Source of the DNA: Erythrobacter sp.
GTDB lineage: Bacteria > Pseudomonadota > Alphaproteobacteria > Sphingomonadales > Sphingomonadaceae
Direction of reading: 5' to 3'
Assembly (NCBI GenBank): GCA_009993635.1
Contig: JAACTC010000007.1
Coordinates: forward strand, 248,001-312,000
Length of the DNA stretch: 64,000 nucleotides
The notes below the pieces were generated by a model. That model saw nothing but the letters and a program-made list of their open reading frames with translations. It was not told where the DNA came from and did not search any database. The translations under genes were made by a program, and so were the position numbers. Shown one piece after another: positions 17,600 to 27,216 of the stretch (positions within the stretch are counted from its first letter, which is position 1; each line of letters begins with the position of its first letter).

Positions 17600-18771
17600 T
17601 GAACCAGGACCCGATCACACGCATAGACCTCCACCCGGTCTTCGTGCCTTTCAACGAGCAGGTGCTGACCGTGCTTCAGGGCGGCCGCGGCAAGGTTGCC
17701 ATGGCCCTGAACACCGAAGATCACTGGTTGGGGGGCGATTTTCTTTACTGTCGGCTCACCACCGAAGGCGGCGTAACAGGGGTGGGCGAATCTTTTGTCT
17801 GGGCCGTCGAGGGCGGGACCACCCCCGCTCTGATGGCAGACACCATACGCGATCATCTGGCCCGGTTTGTCCTCGGCAGAAGCCCGTTCGAAATCGAAGC
17901 CATCAAGACGAAGTTCGCGGATAATCTGGCGCGCAACGAATTTGCCAAGGGCGTCGTGGATATGGCGCTGTGCGACACGGCCGCGCGCGTAGTCGAACGG
18001 CCCGTCCACGACCTATTCGGCGGTGCGCAGATCGATCGCATTCCGACAGCACGCGTGCTCCCGTTGAGCGATATAGACACCATCTCCGACCTCGTTCGGC
18101 GGCTGATGGACCGCGGGGTGACGGCCTTTCGCTGCAAGCTGGGGGGCGGCATAGACCGCGATGTCGCGATCGTGGAGGCAGTCCGCGACCTGATCGGCCC
18201 TACCGGCCACCTGCGTGTCGATTACAATCAGGCCTATTCTCCGGCCCGGGCCCTCGCATCGATCAAGGCGATCGAGCCGTTCGGAATCGACTTTGCCGAA
18301 CAGCCTATAAGGGCTGACGATTTTGTCGGCATGGCCTGGCTGCAGTCGCGCACCGATATTCCGATCATGGCTCATGAAGGCGCTTTTGGCCTGCGCGACC
18401 TGGCGGCACTGGCCGAAATGGGCGGTGTCCGCTGCTTCGGCCTGAACGGAGAACGGCCCGGCGGCATGTCGGATGCGGTGAAAGCCATTGATTACGCCGC
18501 CCTGCGGGGCATCGACATCTGCCTGCACAACCAGCCCGGCGGCATCGGAAGCGCGATGATGCTGCATCTGCATGCATGTCGCGCCCGCGACATCGCCCAC
18601 CCGACCGAGCTACAGGGGCACGAGATGCTGGAAAGTTCGCTGATCCTCGGGCGCATAGATTACGATAATGGTATGGCGACCCTGCCTGATGGGCACGGAT
18701 GGGGTGTGGAGCTCGATATGGACGCGTTGGACCATTATCAGACTGCGGACACGATTTCGGTCGCAGCCTGA
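17599..18771 (+). CDS. Enolase-superfamily enzyme (mandelate racemase/muconate lactonizing type)
   Basis: This 390-residue protein shares its first base with the preceding TAA (TAATG overlap). The three magnesium ligands are placed as in MR/MLE enzymes: Asp in LRVDYNQ (residue 208), Glu in FAEQPI (234) and Glu in AHEGAFG (260), spaced by 26. The second-strand base motif reads RCK (178-180) where KxK is usual, and a late LHNQPGG may supply the opposing His. Such enzymes abstract an alpha proton from a carboxylate (racemases, epimerases, dehydratases). Its operon partners suggest epimerisation or dehydration of an acylated amino acid or dipeptide, but the substrate is unknown. Confidence 0.87.
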   Translation: MNQDPITRIDLHPVFVPFNEQVLTVLQGGRGKVAMALNTEDHWLGGDFLYCRLTTEGGVTGVGESFVWAVEGGTTPALMADTIRDHLARFVLGRSPFEIEAIKTKFADNLARNEFAKGVVDMALCDTAARVVERPVHDLFGGAQIDRIPTARVLPLSDIDTISDLVRRLMDRGVTAFRCKLGGGIDRDVAIVEAVRDLIGPTGHLRVDYNQAYSPARALASIKAIEPFGIDFAEQPIRADDFVGMAWLQSRTDIPIMAHEGAFGLRDLAALAEMGGVRCFGLNGERPGGMSDAVKAIDYAALRGIDICLHNQPGGIGSAMMLHLHACRARDIAHPTELQGHEMLESSLILGRIDYDNGMATLPDGHGWGVELDMDALDHYQTADTISVAA

Positions 18772-19148
18772 TCGGCCAACGGAGACGGCTGGCAAATACT
18801 GCGCGCCAGCGAACCCGCAAGAAGACGTGATGGAGAGCATCTCCATCCTTCGCATCGGCATTTGCCCAATCGATGCGGGAGATGTCTTCGCATTCGGAAA
18901 ATCACCAATCTGGTCCGTTTCGCTTTTGGCTGGGGGCGGCTGATGTCGGGCGATACGGGCGTCGCAATTCGCAAAAGCATAGAGCTTTCCGCCGGAATTG
19001 TATTAGGGCGCGAAGCAGCCGTGACCTAGGCTTGGCAAACGCCGAGCTTGAAAGAAGAAACAGTCGATGCGCGACTGGCCATTGACGCGCTCGAAACCGA
19101 TCGAGATCGCGGCGCGCCATCGCGCAAGTTATGGCTGGGAGGCCTGTC
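18772..19148. other. Gene-free stretch with a possible decayed reading frame
   Basis: No intact gene is visible. On the plus strand an ATG at 18942 opens a frame interrupted by a TAG after 28 codons; the same frame then continues for another 40 codons to a stop that abuts the end of the convergent TetR gene. This could be a small decayed gene. The convergent neighbours mean the stretch should also hold transcription terminators, but none with a clear hairpin and T-tract was found. Confidence 0.2.
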
Positions 19149-19781
19149 CTAGGAGAACCGTTCGGCGAACCATTCCTTGTACAGCACCAGCAGTTCGATT
19201 GCGGCATCGACCCGGGCGGGGTCGATGCCGACGGATTGTTCGATCAGCAATCCTCGCATGGCAGCGGTGTGAAGCAGATGCATTGCTTCCACCATTTCCG
19301 TATTCTCGATCCCCGCACCGCGTGCGACCCGGAGCGAGCCTTCAAGCTGGAAGCCATGCACAGATCCGTGTGTCGTCCTCAGCTCTGCGGCAAGATCGTC
19401 GTCGCCGCGCGCCGCTATTGCCAGTTCGATCAGCGCCATCGCCTCTTCGCTCTGGTAGCTTTCCCATCCGATCCGGGTGAGCGGGATGAACATGTCGGAA
19501 TCGGGCGGAAGCTTGTTCAGCGCATCGATCCTTTTGCGCCGCAAGGTCATTTCGATGTCTTTCAGCGTCTCGGAAAGCAGGGCCGCGCGGGTCGGAAAGT
19601 GGTGCAGCATTCCGCCCCGGCTGATCCCGGCTTCCTGGGCCACCTTGGTGGTGGTGGTTGCAGCGTAGCCATCGCGGGCAAGGCAGCGGATCGTGGCGTC
19701 GAGCGCACGCCGCCGCGTGTCCGCGGTACGATCCGCCTGGGTACGACGCACCTTCGTTTCATGGTTTGCCTGCTCGCTCAT
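19149..19781 (-). CDS. TetR-family transcriptional regulator (second)
   Basis: The frame is open further upstream, but the ATG at 19781 gives a normal 210-residue TetR protein. The helix-turn-helix lies at about residues 25-65, with ATTTTKVAQEAGISRGGMLHHFPTRAALL as the recognition region. The C-terminal ligand-binding half (about residues 80-200) is of the TetR_C type. It follows a serine hydrolase and TonB receptor on the same strand, 49 bases behind the hydrolase stop, so it may be the last gene of that operon and control it together with the divergent esterase operon. Confidence 0.9.
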   Translation of the reverse strand: MSEQANHETKVRRTQADRTADTRRRALDATIRCLARDGYAATTTTKVAQEAGISRGGMLHHFPTRAALLSETLKDIEMTLRRKRIDALNKLPPDSDMFIPLTRIGWESYQSEEAMALIELAIAARGDDDLAAELRTTHGSVHGFQLEGSLRVARGAGIENTEMVEAMHLLHTAAMRGLLIEQSVGIDPARVDAAIELLVLYKEWFAERFS

Positions 19782-19830
19782 GGGGCTGTTCCGTATCCTT
19801 TGCGCCAGCACCGCCTCTCTGACCGGGCGC

Positions 19831-21270
19831 CTAGCGTAACGCCGCCGCCACGTCTGCTGCAAATCGGGCTATAGCAAAGCCATCGCGTCCATCCAGGCCG
19901 CGCCGCACGATCACCAGGTTCTGGGACGGCACGATCATGGCGTACTGCCCGAATGCGCCTGCTGCGGCATAGGCTTTGCCAGGCAGGCCCTCGCGATCGT
20001 CATAGATCCAGAACTGAGCGCCATATTTGCTGTCTGCCAGAAAGCGCGAAGTGGGTTGCGCGGGTCCGGCGGTCGATACGTAGTCGGACCAGCCTTCGGG
20101 CAGAAGGCGTTCGCCGTTCCAGACCCCGTCGTTAAGATAAAGCTGGCCCAGGCGCGCGAAGTCGCGCGCGGTGCTCCAGCATTGCCCGGAAATCAGGAAA
20201 TCGTTGTTCCAGTCCGTTTCGATCACCGTGCGGGTCATGCCCAGCTTCCACAGCAGTTCGCGATAGGGCCAGACCGCGAAATCGGTGTCGTCGGCGACCG
20301 CCTGTCTAAGTGCACGCGTCGCGAGGATCGTGTCGGATCCCGCATAGACGAAGGTTTCGCCGGGACGGCTGTTCATCATGTTGAGTGCCGACACCTCGTA
20401 GGCGGGGGCACCCGCGCCGTAGAGTTCGGGTTGCGGATTGTTGGCGCCTGACGTGAAGAGACCGCTGGCCATTCGCAGCAAGTTGTCGAGGGTAATGGCG
20501 CCGCGCGGATCGCCCGCACGCTGCCATTCCGTGAGCGGTGCGGGGGTCTGAAGGTCTACGAGACCTTTTTGCACTCCCACGCCGACCAGCGTCGCGGAAA
20601 GGCTCTTGCACATCGAGTTCGTGCGCGCAGCGATGTTCGGCCCGAAACCGGGATCATACCGCTCTGCGACGATCTTGCCGTCCTTCAATATGACGACGCC
20701 CCAGGTTTGGCCCTTGTAGTCGCCCGCCTCGTCCGCGAACGCTGCGTCCATGATGGAGGAGATCGCTCTGTTCTGTGTCGCCTGCAATCGTCCGGTGGCC
20801 TGCGCGTCACCCAGCGGCCAGGGCCTGCTGTCCAGAACGGGGGGCGCGAGCCCTGCGGGGAACCGATTGAGCGAGGCTGCCGCCGCCACGGTGGCGCCTA
20901 TGGGTAGCTGCGTACAACCCTGGTGCGGGCGCCACACGGCGATGCGAGGGGGCATGTCGGCCGCATAGGAGACCGACACCGTCTTTCGTTCACGGTCAAT
21001 CGTCTCGCGGATCGGCTCCTGCGGACGGGTACCTGGCTGGAAACTGGCGCGTACGGTTTCCTCGGTCATTTCGGATGTGAAGATGCCGGTGCACAAATGC
21101 AAAGCCTGGAGGCCCGCCAGTCGCGCGCGGGAATGGGCGGCTGCCGCCGGGGACTCCACCGCGGTGCGCGGGTCGCCGGAAAATTCCTGAGCGAAACCCG
21201 CACCCGAAGCAGTCGCCAGCAACAAGGCGAGAGCGATCCCCGCCTTGCGGCCTGTCGCAACCGACAGCAT
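19831..21270 (-). CDS. Secreted serine hydrolase, beta-lactamase/class C fold
   Basis: The ATG at 21270 overlaps the TonB receptor stop (TGATG) and opens a Sec signal peptide ending near GAGFAQ. The 479-residue protein has an unusual 150-residue N-terminal region and then a beta-lactamase-fold domain. The SxxK nucleophile motif is SMCK (residues 219-222) and a YAG tyrosine motif lies later, in FVYAGSDT. Such enzymes are esterases, amidases or D-peptidases in the periplasm. The direct coupling to a TonB receptor suggests it processes what the receptor imports. The SxxK motif is also present in the paralogue at 26083. Confidence 0.87.
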   Translation of the reverse strand: MLSVATGRKAGIALALLLATASGAGFAQEFSGDPRTAVESPAAAAHSRARLAGLQALHLCTGIFTSEMTEETVRASFQPGTRPQEPIRETIDRERKTVSVSYAADMPPRIAVWRPHQGCTQLPIGATVAAAASLNRFPAGLAPPVLDSRPWPLGDAQATGRLQATQNRAISSIMDAAFADEAGDYKGQTWGVVILKDGKIVAERYDPGFGPNIAARTNSMCKSLSATLVGVGVQKGLVDLQTPAPLTEWQRAGDPRGAITLDNLLRMASGLFTSGANNPQPELYGAGAPAYEVSALNMMNSRPGETFVYAGSDTILATRALRQAVADDTDFAVWPYRELLWKLGMTRTVIETDWNNDFLISGQCWSTARDFARLGQLYLNDGVWNGERLLPEGWSDYVSTAGPAQPTSRFLADSKYGAQFWIYDDREGLPGKAYAAAGAFGQYAMIVPSQNLVIVRRGLDGRDGFAIARFAADVAAALR

Positions 21271-24257
21271 CAGAAGCCCGCCTTCACGCCGATGAAGAAC
21301 CGGCGGCCGATGATGTCGTAGGCCGACGTCGCGATCCCTCCCCCGTACAGCGGCGCATCGGGTTCGGTCAGGTTCGTAATGCCCAGACGCAGTTCGAAAT
21401 CGTCGGCCACGTTGACCCGGCCGATGAGGTCGAAATAGCTGATCTGCGGCACGCCCGGCTCGTTCGCACCGTCCACACCGACGTTGCTGGAAGCGTCCAT
21501 CGGGCCGATGTAGCGCCAGCGCAGCGACAGCGAGGTGTTCCGGTTGCCGATCGTGGCGGTGGTGACAGCCTTCCATTCGGGATGGGTCGAGGAAAAGCCG
21601 TCGATCTGCGTGTTGCCGATCGTTCCTGCGTATTCGAGGAGCGGATCGGTTGCGACCGACTGGATCTTGTAATCCATCACGTGTGTGACTGCGCTGTTCA
21701 AAGAGAGAAAGCCGGTCTCCCCAAGTCCGATCGACGCATCCAACTGCATGTCGAGCCCGGCGGTCTGATAGGTCGAAAGGTTGGCCAGCCGTTCGCTGAC
21801 GTTCGAAAGAAAGCCATTGCTGTCACGGTTGATCTGCTGACAGAAGATGTTGTTCGGATCGTAGTTCGGGTTCTGACCGGTTAGGTTGAAGCATTCCCGC
21901 AGCGCGATCGGGCTGGTGATGTAGCCGATCGCGTCTTCCACCGTGATGTCGTAATAATCGATCGAGAACGCGAAGGAGCGGAACGTGCCCCGGGTGAAGG
22001 CAGGCTGGAAGACCGCCCCAATGGTGTAGCTGTCGGCCGTTTCCTCGGTGAGGTCCGGGTTGCCGACACGCAGGGCGGAGATTGCCGCACCGGGATAGGC
22101 GAACAGGTCGATAAGCACGGGGCTGACGCCCTGTTGCAGACATAGCTGGCGCACCTGTGCCGGGTCGACGCCGGTGAGCTCGCCCCGCCGCGCAAGGCCG
22201 CCTACGTCGCACGGATCGCCCGATCCGGTGGAGGCGAGGCCGATGATGCCCGCGGTTCCCGCCTGCGGGGAGAACAGATCGCCGAGGCTGGGTGCCCTGA
22301 TCGCCCGGGAATACCCGCCACGCGCGGTGATGCCATTCACGATCTCCCAGTTGGCGCCGGCCTTGTAGGTGCTGACCCCGCCGAACCGGTTGTAGTCGGA
22401 ATAGCGATAGGCGAGGTCGACTTCGAGCCGTTCGAAAAACGGAGTGTCGGACAGCAGGGGGAGCAGGAGCTCGGCGTAGACTTCCTTGACGTTGAGATCG
22501 CCGCTCGTGCTGCGCGCGCCCGAAGTCCCGAAGGTTTCGGGAGCGGTGGTGACGCCAGGGACGGCGGTGAGCGTCGGGCTGTTGCGCGGATCGATATCGA
22601 CCACGTAGGAATTGTCGCGATATTCCCCACCGATCGCGAAGCCCGCGGTGCCGCCGGGCAGTTCGAACAGATCGCCCGTAATCGTACCCTGAACGATCGT
22701 CTGTTCGTAGCTGTTGCGATCCGTCGTGCTGAAGGTGAGGTACTGCTGACAGCTGGCCGAAGCCGGAGCGAAGCCGAACGGGTCGTAGCCGCCGTCGCAC
22801 AGGCTGCGCCCCCCATCCGGCGCGTTCACGACTTGCAGGAAGCGGCTGCGGCTGACCTGGTTGAGTGCGGTCGCATTCTGATCGGTCCGGCCGTAGCTCG
22901 CGTACAGATCGAAGGAGAGGGTGTCGGTGAGCTGTCCCTTGAACCCGAGCAGGCCCTGCCAGACGTCGTAATCCTGTTGCACCCGCAGCCGGCCGAGACG
23001 CCCGGTATTGAAGTAGTAAGTGATCGGCCCGTTCGGGTTCGGTCGCGAATTGAGCAGAATACGAAGGTCTGGCGTGATGAAGGGGTTGGCCGCACTGATC
23101 GTTACCGGTTCCACCACCGATTGGGTCACCCCCTGGCTGGACAGCTGATCCGTGGAATAGGTCGCGTAGTTGAACTGGGCATAGGCGGTGATGCGATCGC
23201 TGATATCGAGCTCTCCGCGAGCAAATCCGGTATAGCGATCGAGCGGCAGATACAGCGTCGAATCATTGTCGAAGCGCTGCCGCACCTGCCCGGTACTGGT
23301 AATGTTGTACCCCGTGGTGGCCGTGTCGCGCAGGTTGAGCCCGCCCTGCGAGCTCACCAGCGTGCCATCCAGATTGAGCAGATAGCTGCTCGCGAGCGAG
23401 GGCAGCGCCGTTCCATAGGTATTGAGGAACAGGTTACGGTAGGCGAGGTAGCGGGCGTTGGCTGCGGGCAGGCCGAACAGGTTGCTCCGGTTCTGCACCA
23501 GAAGCCCGCTCGTCGGCGTGGAGGTGCCTGCGTCGCCCTCGCCAGTGGTTCGTGAATTGGCCGACGCCGTGCCGCGGTTGTAATAGGATGCGGACAGGAA
23601 CAGGCGCGCGGTATCGTCGGCAAACGAGCCGCCCCATGTTCCCGCGATGGAATAGGTGGCTGCGTCACCCTGATCGCTTATTCCGGCATCGGCGCTCAAT
23701 TCGAAACCCCGGAATCTGTTGTTGAAGCGGAAATTCACCACCCCTGCGACCGCGTCCGAACCATAAACAGCCGATGCGCCTCCCGTGATGACCTCGGCCG
23801 TCGAGATCAGCGCCGGGGAAATGGTATTGAGATCGATCGTGCCGGAAGGGTCGCTGGGCTGCAGACGTCGACCATCGAACAGCACGAGGGTGCGTTCCGG
23901 GCCCAGTCCGCGAAGGTTCGCGGTGGCGCGGCCACCCGAAGAGCCAGGACCGGCGGCTCCGATCGACGAGGTTTGTGCGCCTTGCGAAGCCTGGAATTGC
24001 GGCAGTGCGTTGAGCGCCTGCTCGATGGTAACGGGTCCGGAGTTCTCGAAGAATTCTTCGTCGATGGTCAGGATCGGGCTCTCTGCCGTGTAATCGCGGC
24101 GGGCAATTCGCGATCCGGTAACCACGATGACCTGATCGCTTGCTTCACTGACGCCTTCTGGCCCCTCGGGATCGGGCACCTCCTGCGCGGCCAGCGGCGA
24201 TCCATAGGCCAGCATACAGGTGGCGACGAGCAGCATGCCGCGCGACAGATTCTTCAT
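21270..24257 (-). CDS. TonB-dependent outer membrane receptor (second of three)
   Basis: The frame extends upstream, but the ATG at 24257 is preceded by GGGGAGAGAAAG and starts a clear signal peptide ending at LAAQ. The 995-residue protein has a TonB box-like QVIVVTGSRI, a plug with NLRGLGPERTLVLFDGRRL and AVYGSDAVAGVVNF, and a barrel that contains many Cys pairs in its extracellular loops before its aromatic C-terminus GVKAGF. The GSRI...RRL plug wording is the large-receptor class common in Sphingomonadales and Caulobacterales, often used for peptides, glycans or aromatic compounds. It is the first gene of an operon with a serine hydrolase and perhaps tetR. Confidence 0.93.
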   Translation of the reverse strand: MKNLSRGMLLVATCMLAYGSPLAAQEVPDPEGPEGVSEASDQVIVVTGSRIARRDYTAESPILTIDEEFFENSGPVTIEQALNALPQFQASQGAQTSSIGAAGPGSSGGRATANLRGLGPERTLVLFDGRRLQPSDPSGTIDLNTISPALISTAEVITGGASAVYGSDAVAGVVNFRFNNRFRGFELSADAGISDQGDAATYSIAGTWGGSFADDTARLFLSASYYNRGTASANSRTTGEGDAGTSTPTSGLLVQNRSNLFGLPAANARYLAYRNLFLNTYGTALPSLASSYLLNLDGTLVSSQGGLNLRDTATTGYNITSTGQVRQRFDNDSTLYLPLDRYTGFARGELDISDRITAYAQFNYATYSTDQLSSQGVTQSVVEPVTISAANPFITPDLRILLNSRPNPNGPITYYFNTGRLGRLRVQQDYDVWQGLLGFKGQLTDTLSFDLYASYGRTDQNATALNQVSRSRFLQVVNAPDGGRSLCDGGYDPFGFAPASASCQQYLTFSTTDRNSYEQTIVQGTITGDLFELPGGTAGFAIGGEYRDNSYVVDIDPRNSPTLTAVPGVTTAPETFGTSGARSTSGDLNVKEVYAELLLPLLSDTPFFERLEVDLAYRYSDYNRFGGVSTYKAGANWEIVNGITARGGYSRAIRAPSLGDLFSPQAGTAGIIGLASTGSGDPCDVGGLARRGELTGVDPAQVRQLCLQQGVSPVLIDLFAYPGAAISALRVGNPDLTEETADSYTIGAVFQPAFTRGTFRSFAFSIDYYDITVEDAIGYITSPIALRECFNLTGQNPNYDPNNIFCQQINRDSNGFLSNVSERLANLSTYQTAGLDMQLDASIGLGETGFLSLNSAVTHVMDYKIQSVATDPLLEYAGTIGNTQIDGFSSTHPEWKAVTTATIGNRNTSLSLRWRYIGPMDASSNVGVDGANEPGVPQISYFDLIGRVNVADDFELRLGITNLTEPDAPLYGGGIATSAYDIIGRRFFIGVKAGF

Positions 24258-24352
24258 CTTTCTCTCCCCGTTCGGCGTCTCTTTTCCGAGGCCGTTGAAC
24301 GTGACGTGCCTTTGGATAAGGAAACAGTCAAGCCTGTTTGAAAGTTTGCAAT

Positions 24353-24415
24353 CGGTTCGAATCCCGTCCAACAAAGGCGGAGAAAAGATCGCGAGATTCG
24401 TTTCGAATCGAACCG
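24353..24415. promoter_or_regulatory. Nested inverted repeats in the divergent promoter region
   Basis: GATTCG-TTT-CGAATC (24395-24409) is a perfect 6-bp inverted repeat, and CGGTTCGA (24353-24360) pairs with TCGAACCG (24408-24415). Both lie between the divergent TonB receptor and carboxylesterase starts. This is where a regulator of the two operons, such as the TetR at 19781, would bind. The evidence is symmetry and position only. Confidence 0.35.
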
Positions 24416-24455
24416 CACCACGCCCGGTTACGGGCGGGAAACAGGGAGATGATGC

Positions 24456-26081
24456 ATGGGGTACAGCCCAACCCGGCGTGAACTTATCCGCTCCATGGCC
24501 GCCGTCGGCGTGGCCCTCTCCTACCCGGGAGTCGCTGCGGCACAGACCCGCGCGCGCAACACGGTAACGACAGCTCGCGGCCTCGTTCTGGGCACGCAGG
24601 CCGATGGCGTCCACGTGTTCAAGGGTATGCGTTACGGTGCCGACACCACGCTTCGCCGATTTCTTCCGCCGCGCCCGCCCGAACCCTGGACCGGCGTATT
24701 CGACGCCACCGCTTACGGCGACCAGGCCCCGCAGACGCCGAATGCTATCGCGGGCAACGAACCGATGAGCGAGGATTGTCTGCGGATCAATGTGTGGACA
24801 CCGGCACCCGACACGAAGCGTCGCCCGGTCATGCTTTGGTTCCATGGTGGAGGGTTCGAAGTCGGAACGGGTTCGTCCGCGCTCTACGACGGAACCAACC
24901 TCGCCAAACGCGGCGACGTCGTGGTCGCCACGATCAATTCGCGGTTGAATGTCTTCGGTTTCTGCGACCTTTCGCGCAAGCTCGGCGACGAATATCGCAG
25001 CTCAGGCAATGCCGGCGTCATGGACCTTGCGATGGCCATGAGGTGGGTGCGGGAAAACATCTCCGCTTTCGGGGGAGACCCGAACAACATCACAATTTTC
25101 GGGCAGTCGGGCGGGGGGCGCAAGGTCTCCATGTGCTACGCCAGCCCTTTGGCGGCGGGAGCATTTCAGCGCGGTATCGTGCAGAGCGGATCGCACCTGA
25201 TCGTTCACACGCCCGAAAAGGCGGATGCGCTGGTCGGGCTTCTGCTGGCAGAGCTGGGACTGGGCGAAGGGGATGCGGCCAAGCTCGCCCTGATCGATCA
25301 GAAGACGCTGAGCGAAGCCAATCTGGCAGCAATCACCAAGGCGGGATATCGGTTCGAACCGACGCTGGATGGTATCGTGATTCCCGAGCAGCCGTTCATT
25401 CCGCGTGCCCCCCAGTTCAGCGCCCATGTTCCCATGATGGTGGGAACCGCGCGAACCGAGCTGGCAGCCCAACTGGGTGCCCGCGACCGGACGCTTTTCG
25501 CGCTGAGCGAAGCGGATCTTCCTACGGCGATCGAACCGTTCGTCGGGGAGGGGAACGAGGCCCAGGCGCTCGAGGCGTATCGCGCCGTCGATCCCGATGC
25601 GACGCCGTCCGAACTGTTTTTCCGCATTGCCACCGGACGCGCTTACGACCGTGACGCGACATTGATGGCAGAGGCGCGTGCCGCACAGGGCCGGGAACGG
25701 ACCTGGCTGTACAAGTTGGATTGGCCCGCTCCGATGTATCAGGGGCAGCGCATCAGCCCCCATTCGCTCGATCTGCCCTTCATGTTCGACAACGTCACGA
25801 AGGGATCGGGGCCGCGAATGGTTGGCCCGCCCACCAGCGACACGACCGCGCTCAGCAACACGATGGCCGAAACCTGGCTCGCCTTTGCACGCTCGGGAGA
25901 CCCCAACAACGCGGCCATTCCGGAGTGGCGCCCCTACGACACGTCGGATCGGGCCACGATGATCTTCGACGTTCCGCCGCATGTCGAAAACGATCCCTAC
26001 CGGGCCGAGCGCGAATTCATGGCGCAGTATCCCTCCACTCAGACCGGCAACGGGCGTTTCCGCAGTCTGGCGGGCGACTGA
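24456..26081 (+). CDS. Type-B carboxylesterase with Tat signal
   Basis: The ATG at 24456 follows AGGGAG at 7 bases. The 541-residue protein starts with a twin-arginine signal (TRRELIRSM then a hydrophobic stretch to AAAQ), so it is exported folded. The carboxylesterase/lipase fold is shown by FKGMRYG, SEDCLRINVWTP, the oxyanion HGGGF (130-134), the nucleophile elbow GQSGGG (Ser218; GESAG is more usual) and the His in HSLDLPFMFDN. It hydrolyses carboxylic esters in the periplasm. One base separates it from the next serine hydrolase, and a DUF3089 gene follows. Confidence 0.9.
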   Translation: MGYSPTRRELIRSMAAVGVALSYPGVAAAQTRARNTVTTARGLVLGTQADGVHVFKGMRYGADTTLRRFLPPRPPEPWTGVFDATAYGDQAPQTPNAIAGNEPMSEDCLRINVWTPAPDTKRRPVMLWFHGGGFEVGTGSSALYDGTNLAKRGDVVVATINSRLNVFGFCDLSRKLGDEYRSSGNAGVMDLAMAMRWVRENISAFGGDPNNITIFGQSGGGRKVSMCYASPLAAGAFQRGIVQSGSHLIVHTPEKADALVGLLLAELGLGEGDAAKLALIDQKTLSEANLAAITKAGYRFEPTLDGIVIPEQPFIPRAPQFSAHVPMMVGTARTELAAQLGARDRTLFALSEADLPTAIEPFVGEGNEAQALEAYRAVDPDATPSELFFRIATGRAYDRDATLMAEARAAQGRERTWLYKLDWPAPMYQGQRISPHSLDLPFMFDNVTKGSGPRMVGPPTSDTTALSNTMAETWLAFARSGDPNNAAIPEWRPYDTSDRATMIFDVPPHVENDPYRAEREFMAQYPSTQTGNGRFRSLAGD

Positions 26082-26082
26082 C

Positions 26083-27198
26083 ATGGTTCGGCTCAGTCGG
26101 CGTCTCGTGATCGGGAGCATGGCCGCCTCGGGCGCCGTACTGGCGGGAGGCTGCACCGCGCGAACGGCGTCGCCCTCTCGATCCGGCGTTTGGCCTCAAA
26201 GATCGCCCGCTAGCGTAGGGTTGGAACAGGATGCGCTGGAGCAGGCTGCCCAGACGATGGGGCAGGCCGGCGAGCGCCAGGGTCTGGTCGTCGTCCGCGA
26301 TGGTGCGCTCGTTTTCGAACGCTACTGGGCCAACGACTATCACCGCGCCGAACCGGATTGGCGCAATGTGTCCTTTTCGTCGGGCAAGAGCTGGGGGGCC
26401 ACGATGGTGGGCCGGGCGATCAACCTCGGCCACCTGGCGCTGGACGATCTGGCGAGCCGTTATGTCGCCCCCTCGATTACCGGACTGCATCCGGCCACGC
26501 GGATCCATCATCTGCTCACGATGAGCTCCGGCGGAAGTCTGGTGGTCAAGCCGAGTTCGCACCCGCCCAGAAAACTGACCGATCAAACCCCGCCCGGGCC
26601 GCCCGATGAGTATGTTCGTACGGTCGGCAAGAGCAAGGAACCTCGCGCACCCGAAGGCTACGGGATCGATCTCGAGCCCGGAACGATGTTCTTTTACGAC
26701 GGCGCCGCGGCCGATCACCTGGCCGAGATCGTGACGGCCGCAACCGGGATGCGCAGCTTCGATTTCACGCGAAGCGAGGTTCTCGAGCCGCTGGGGTGCC
26801 GCAACACAGGCTATCAACCTGAAGGGGTCGATTCCAACGGGGACATACGCATCGGCGGCTCGATGCTCATCAGCTGTCGCGACATGGCGCGGCTGGGCCA
26901 GCTTTATCTGCAGGGAGGTCGCTGGGGCTCTGCCCGCCTGCTCGACGCGGCATTCGTCGGTGCGGCGACGAGCCCGTCGCCCGGCAATCCGAATTACGGA
27001 TACCTGTGGTGGCTCAATACCACCGGGGAAATACCCGCCGCGCCGCGCTCCATGTTCTACGCCGCCGGTGCGCTTGGCCAATATTGTTTCGTCGTGCCGG
27101 AACGCCGCCTGGTGGTTGCCACCATGGGGTTCGGCCGGCCACCGCTCACCCCTCAGCGTGCCTGGGAAATCCTCGCGCCCGCTTTGCTCGCATCGTAA
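26083..27198 (+). CDS. Exported serine hydrolase, beta-lactamase fold, probable Tat lipoprotein
   Basis: The start at 26083 lies one base after the carboxylesterase stop. The N-terminus has a twin-arginine-like SRRLVIGSM, a hydrophobic stretch and a lipobox-like LAGGC, so the 371-residue protein is probably a membrane-anchored lipoprotein. The beta-lactamase fold is indicated by the SxxK motif SSGK (99-102), MSSGGS, and YDGAAADHLAEIV in place of the usual YxN. It belongs to the same broad family as the hydrolase at 19831-21270 across the divergent promoter, so the cluster holds two such enzymes. Confidence 0.87.
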   Translation: MVRLSRRLVIGSMAASGAVLAGGCTARTASPSRSGVWPQRSPASVGLEQDALEQAAQTMGQAGERQGLVVVRDGALVFERYWANDYHRAEPDWRNVSFSSGKSWGATMVGRAINLGHLALDDLASRYVAPSITGLHPATRIHHLLTMSSGGSLVVKPSSHPPRKLTDQTPPGPPDEYVRTVGKSKEPRAPEGYGIDLEPGTMFFYDGAAADHLAEIVTAATGMRSFDFTRSEVLEPLGCRNTGYQPEGVDSNGDIRIGGSMLISCRDMARLGQLYLQGGRWGSARLLDAAFVGAATSPSPGNPNYGYLWWLNTTGEIPAAPRSMFYAAGALGQYCFVVPERRLVVATMGFGRPPLTPQRAWEILAPALLAS

Positions 27199-27216
27199 AT
27201 CAGAAAGCTTGAACCC

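Noticed and set aside
24340..24380. tRNA T-arm-like sequence GGTTCGAATCC before the carboxylesterase
   Set aside because: The flanking stem has a mismatch and no D-arm or anticodon arm can be folded; the sequence fits better as part of the inverted repeats of the divergent promoter.
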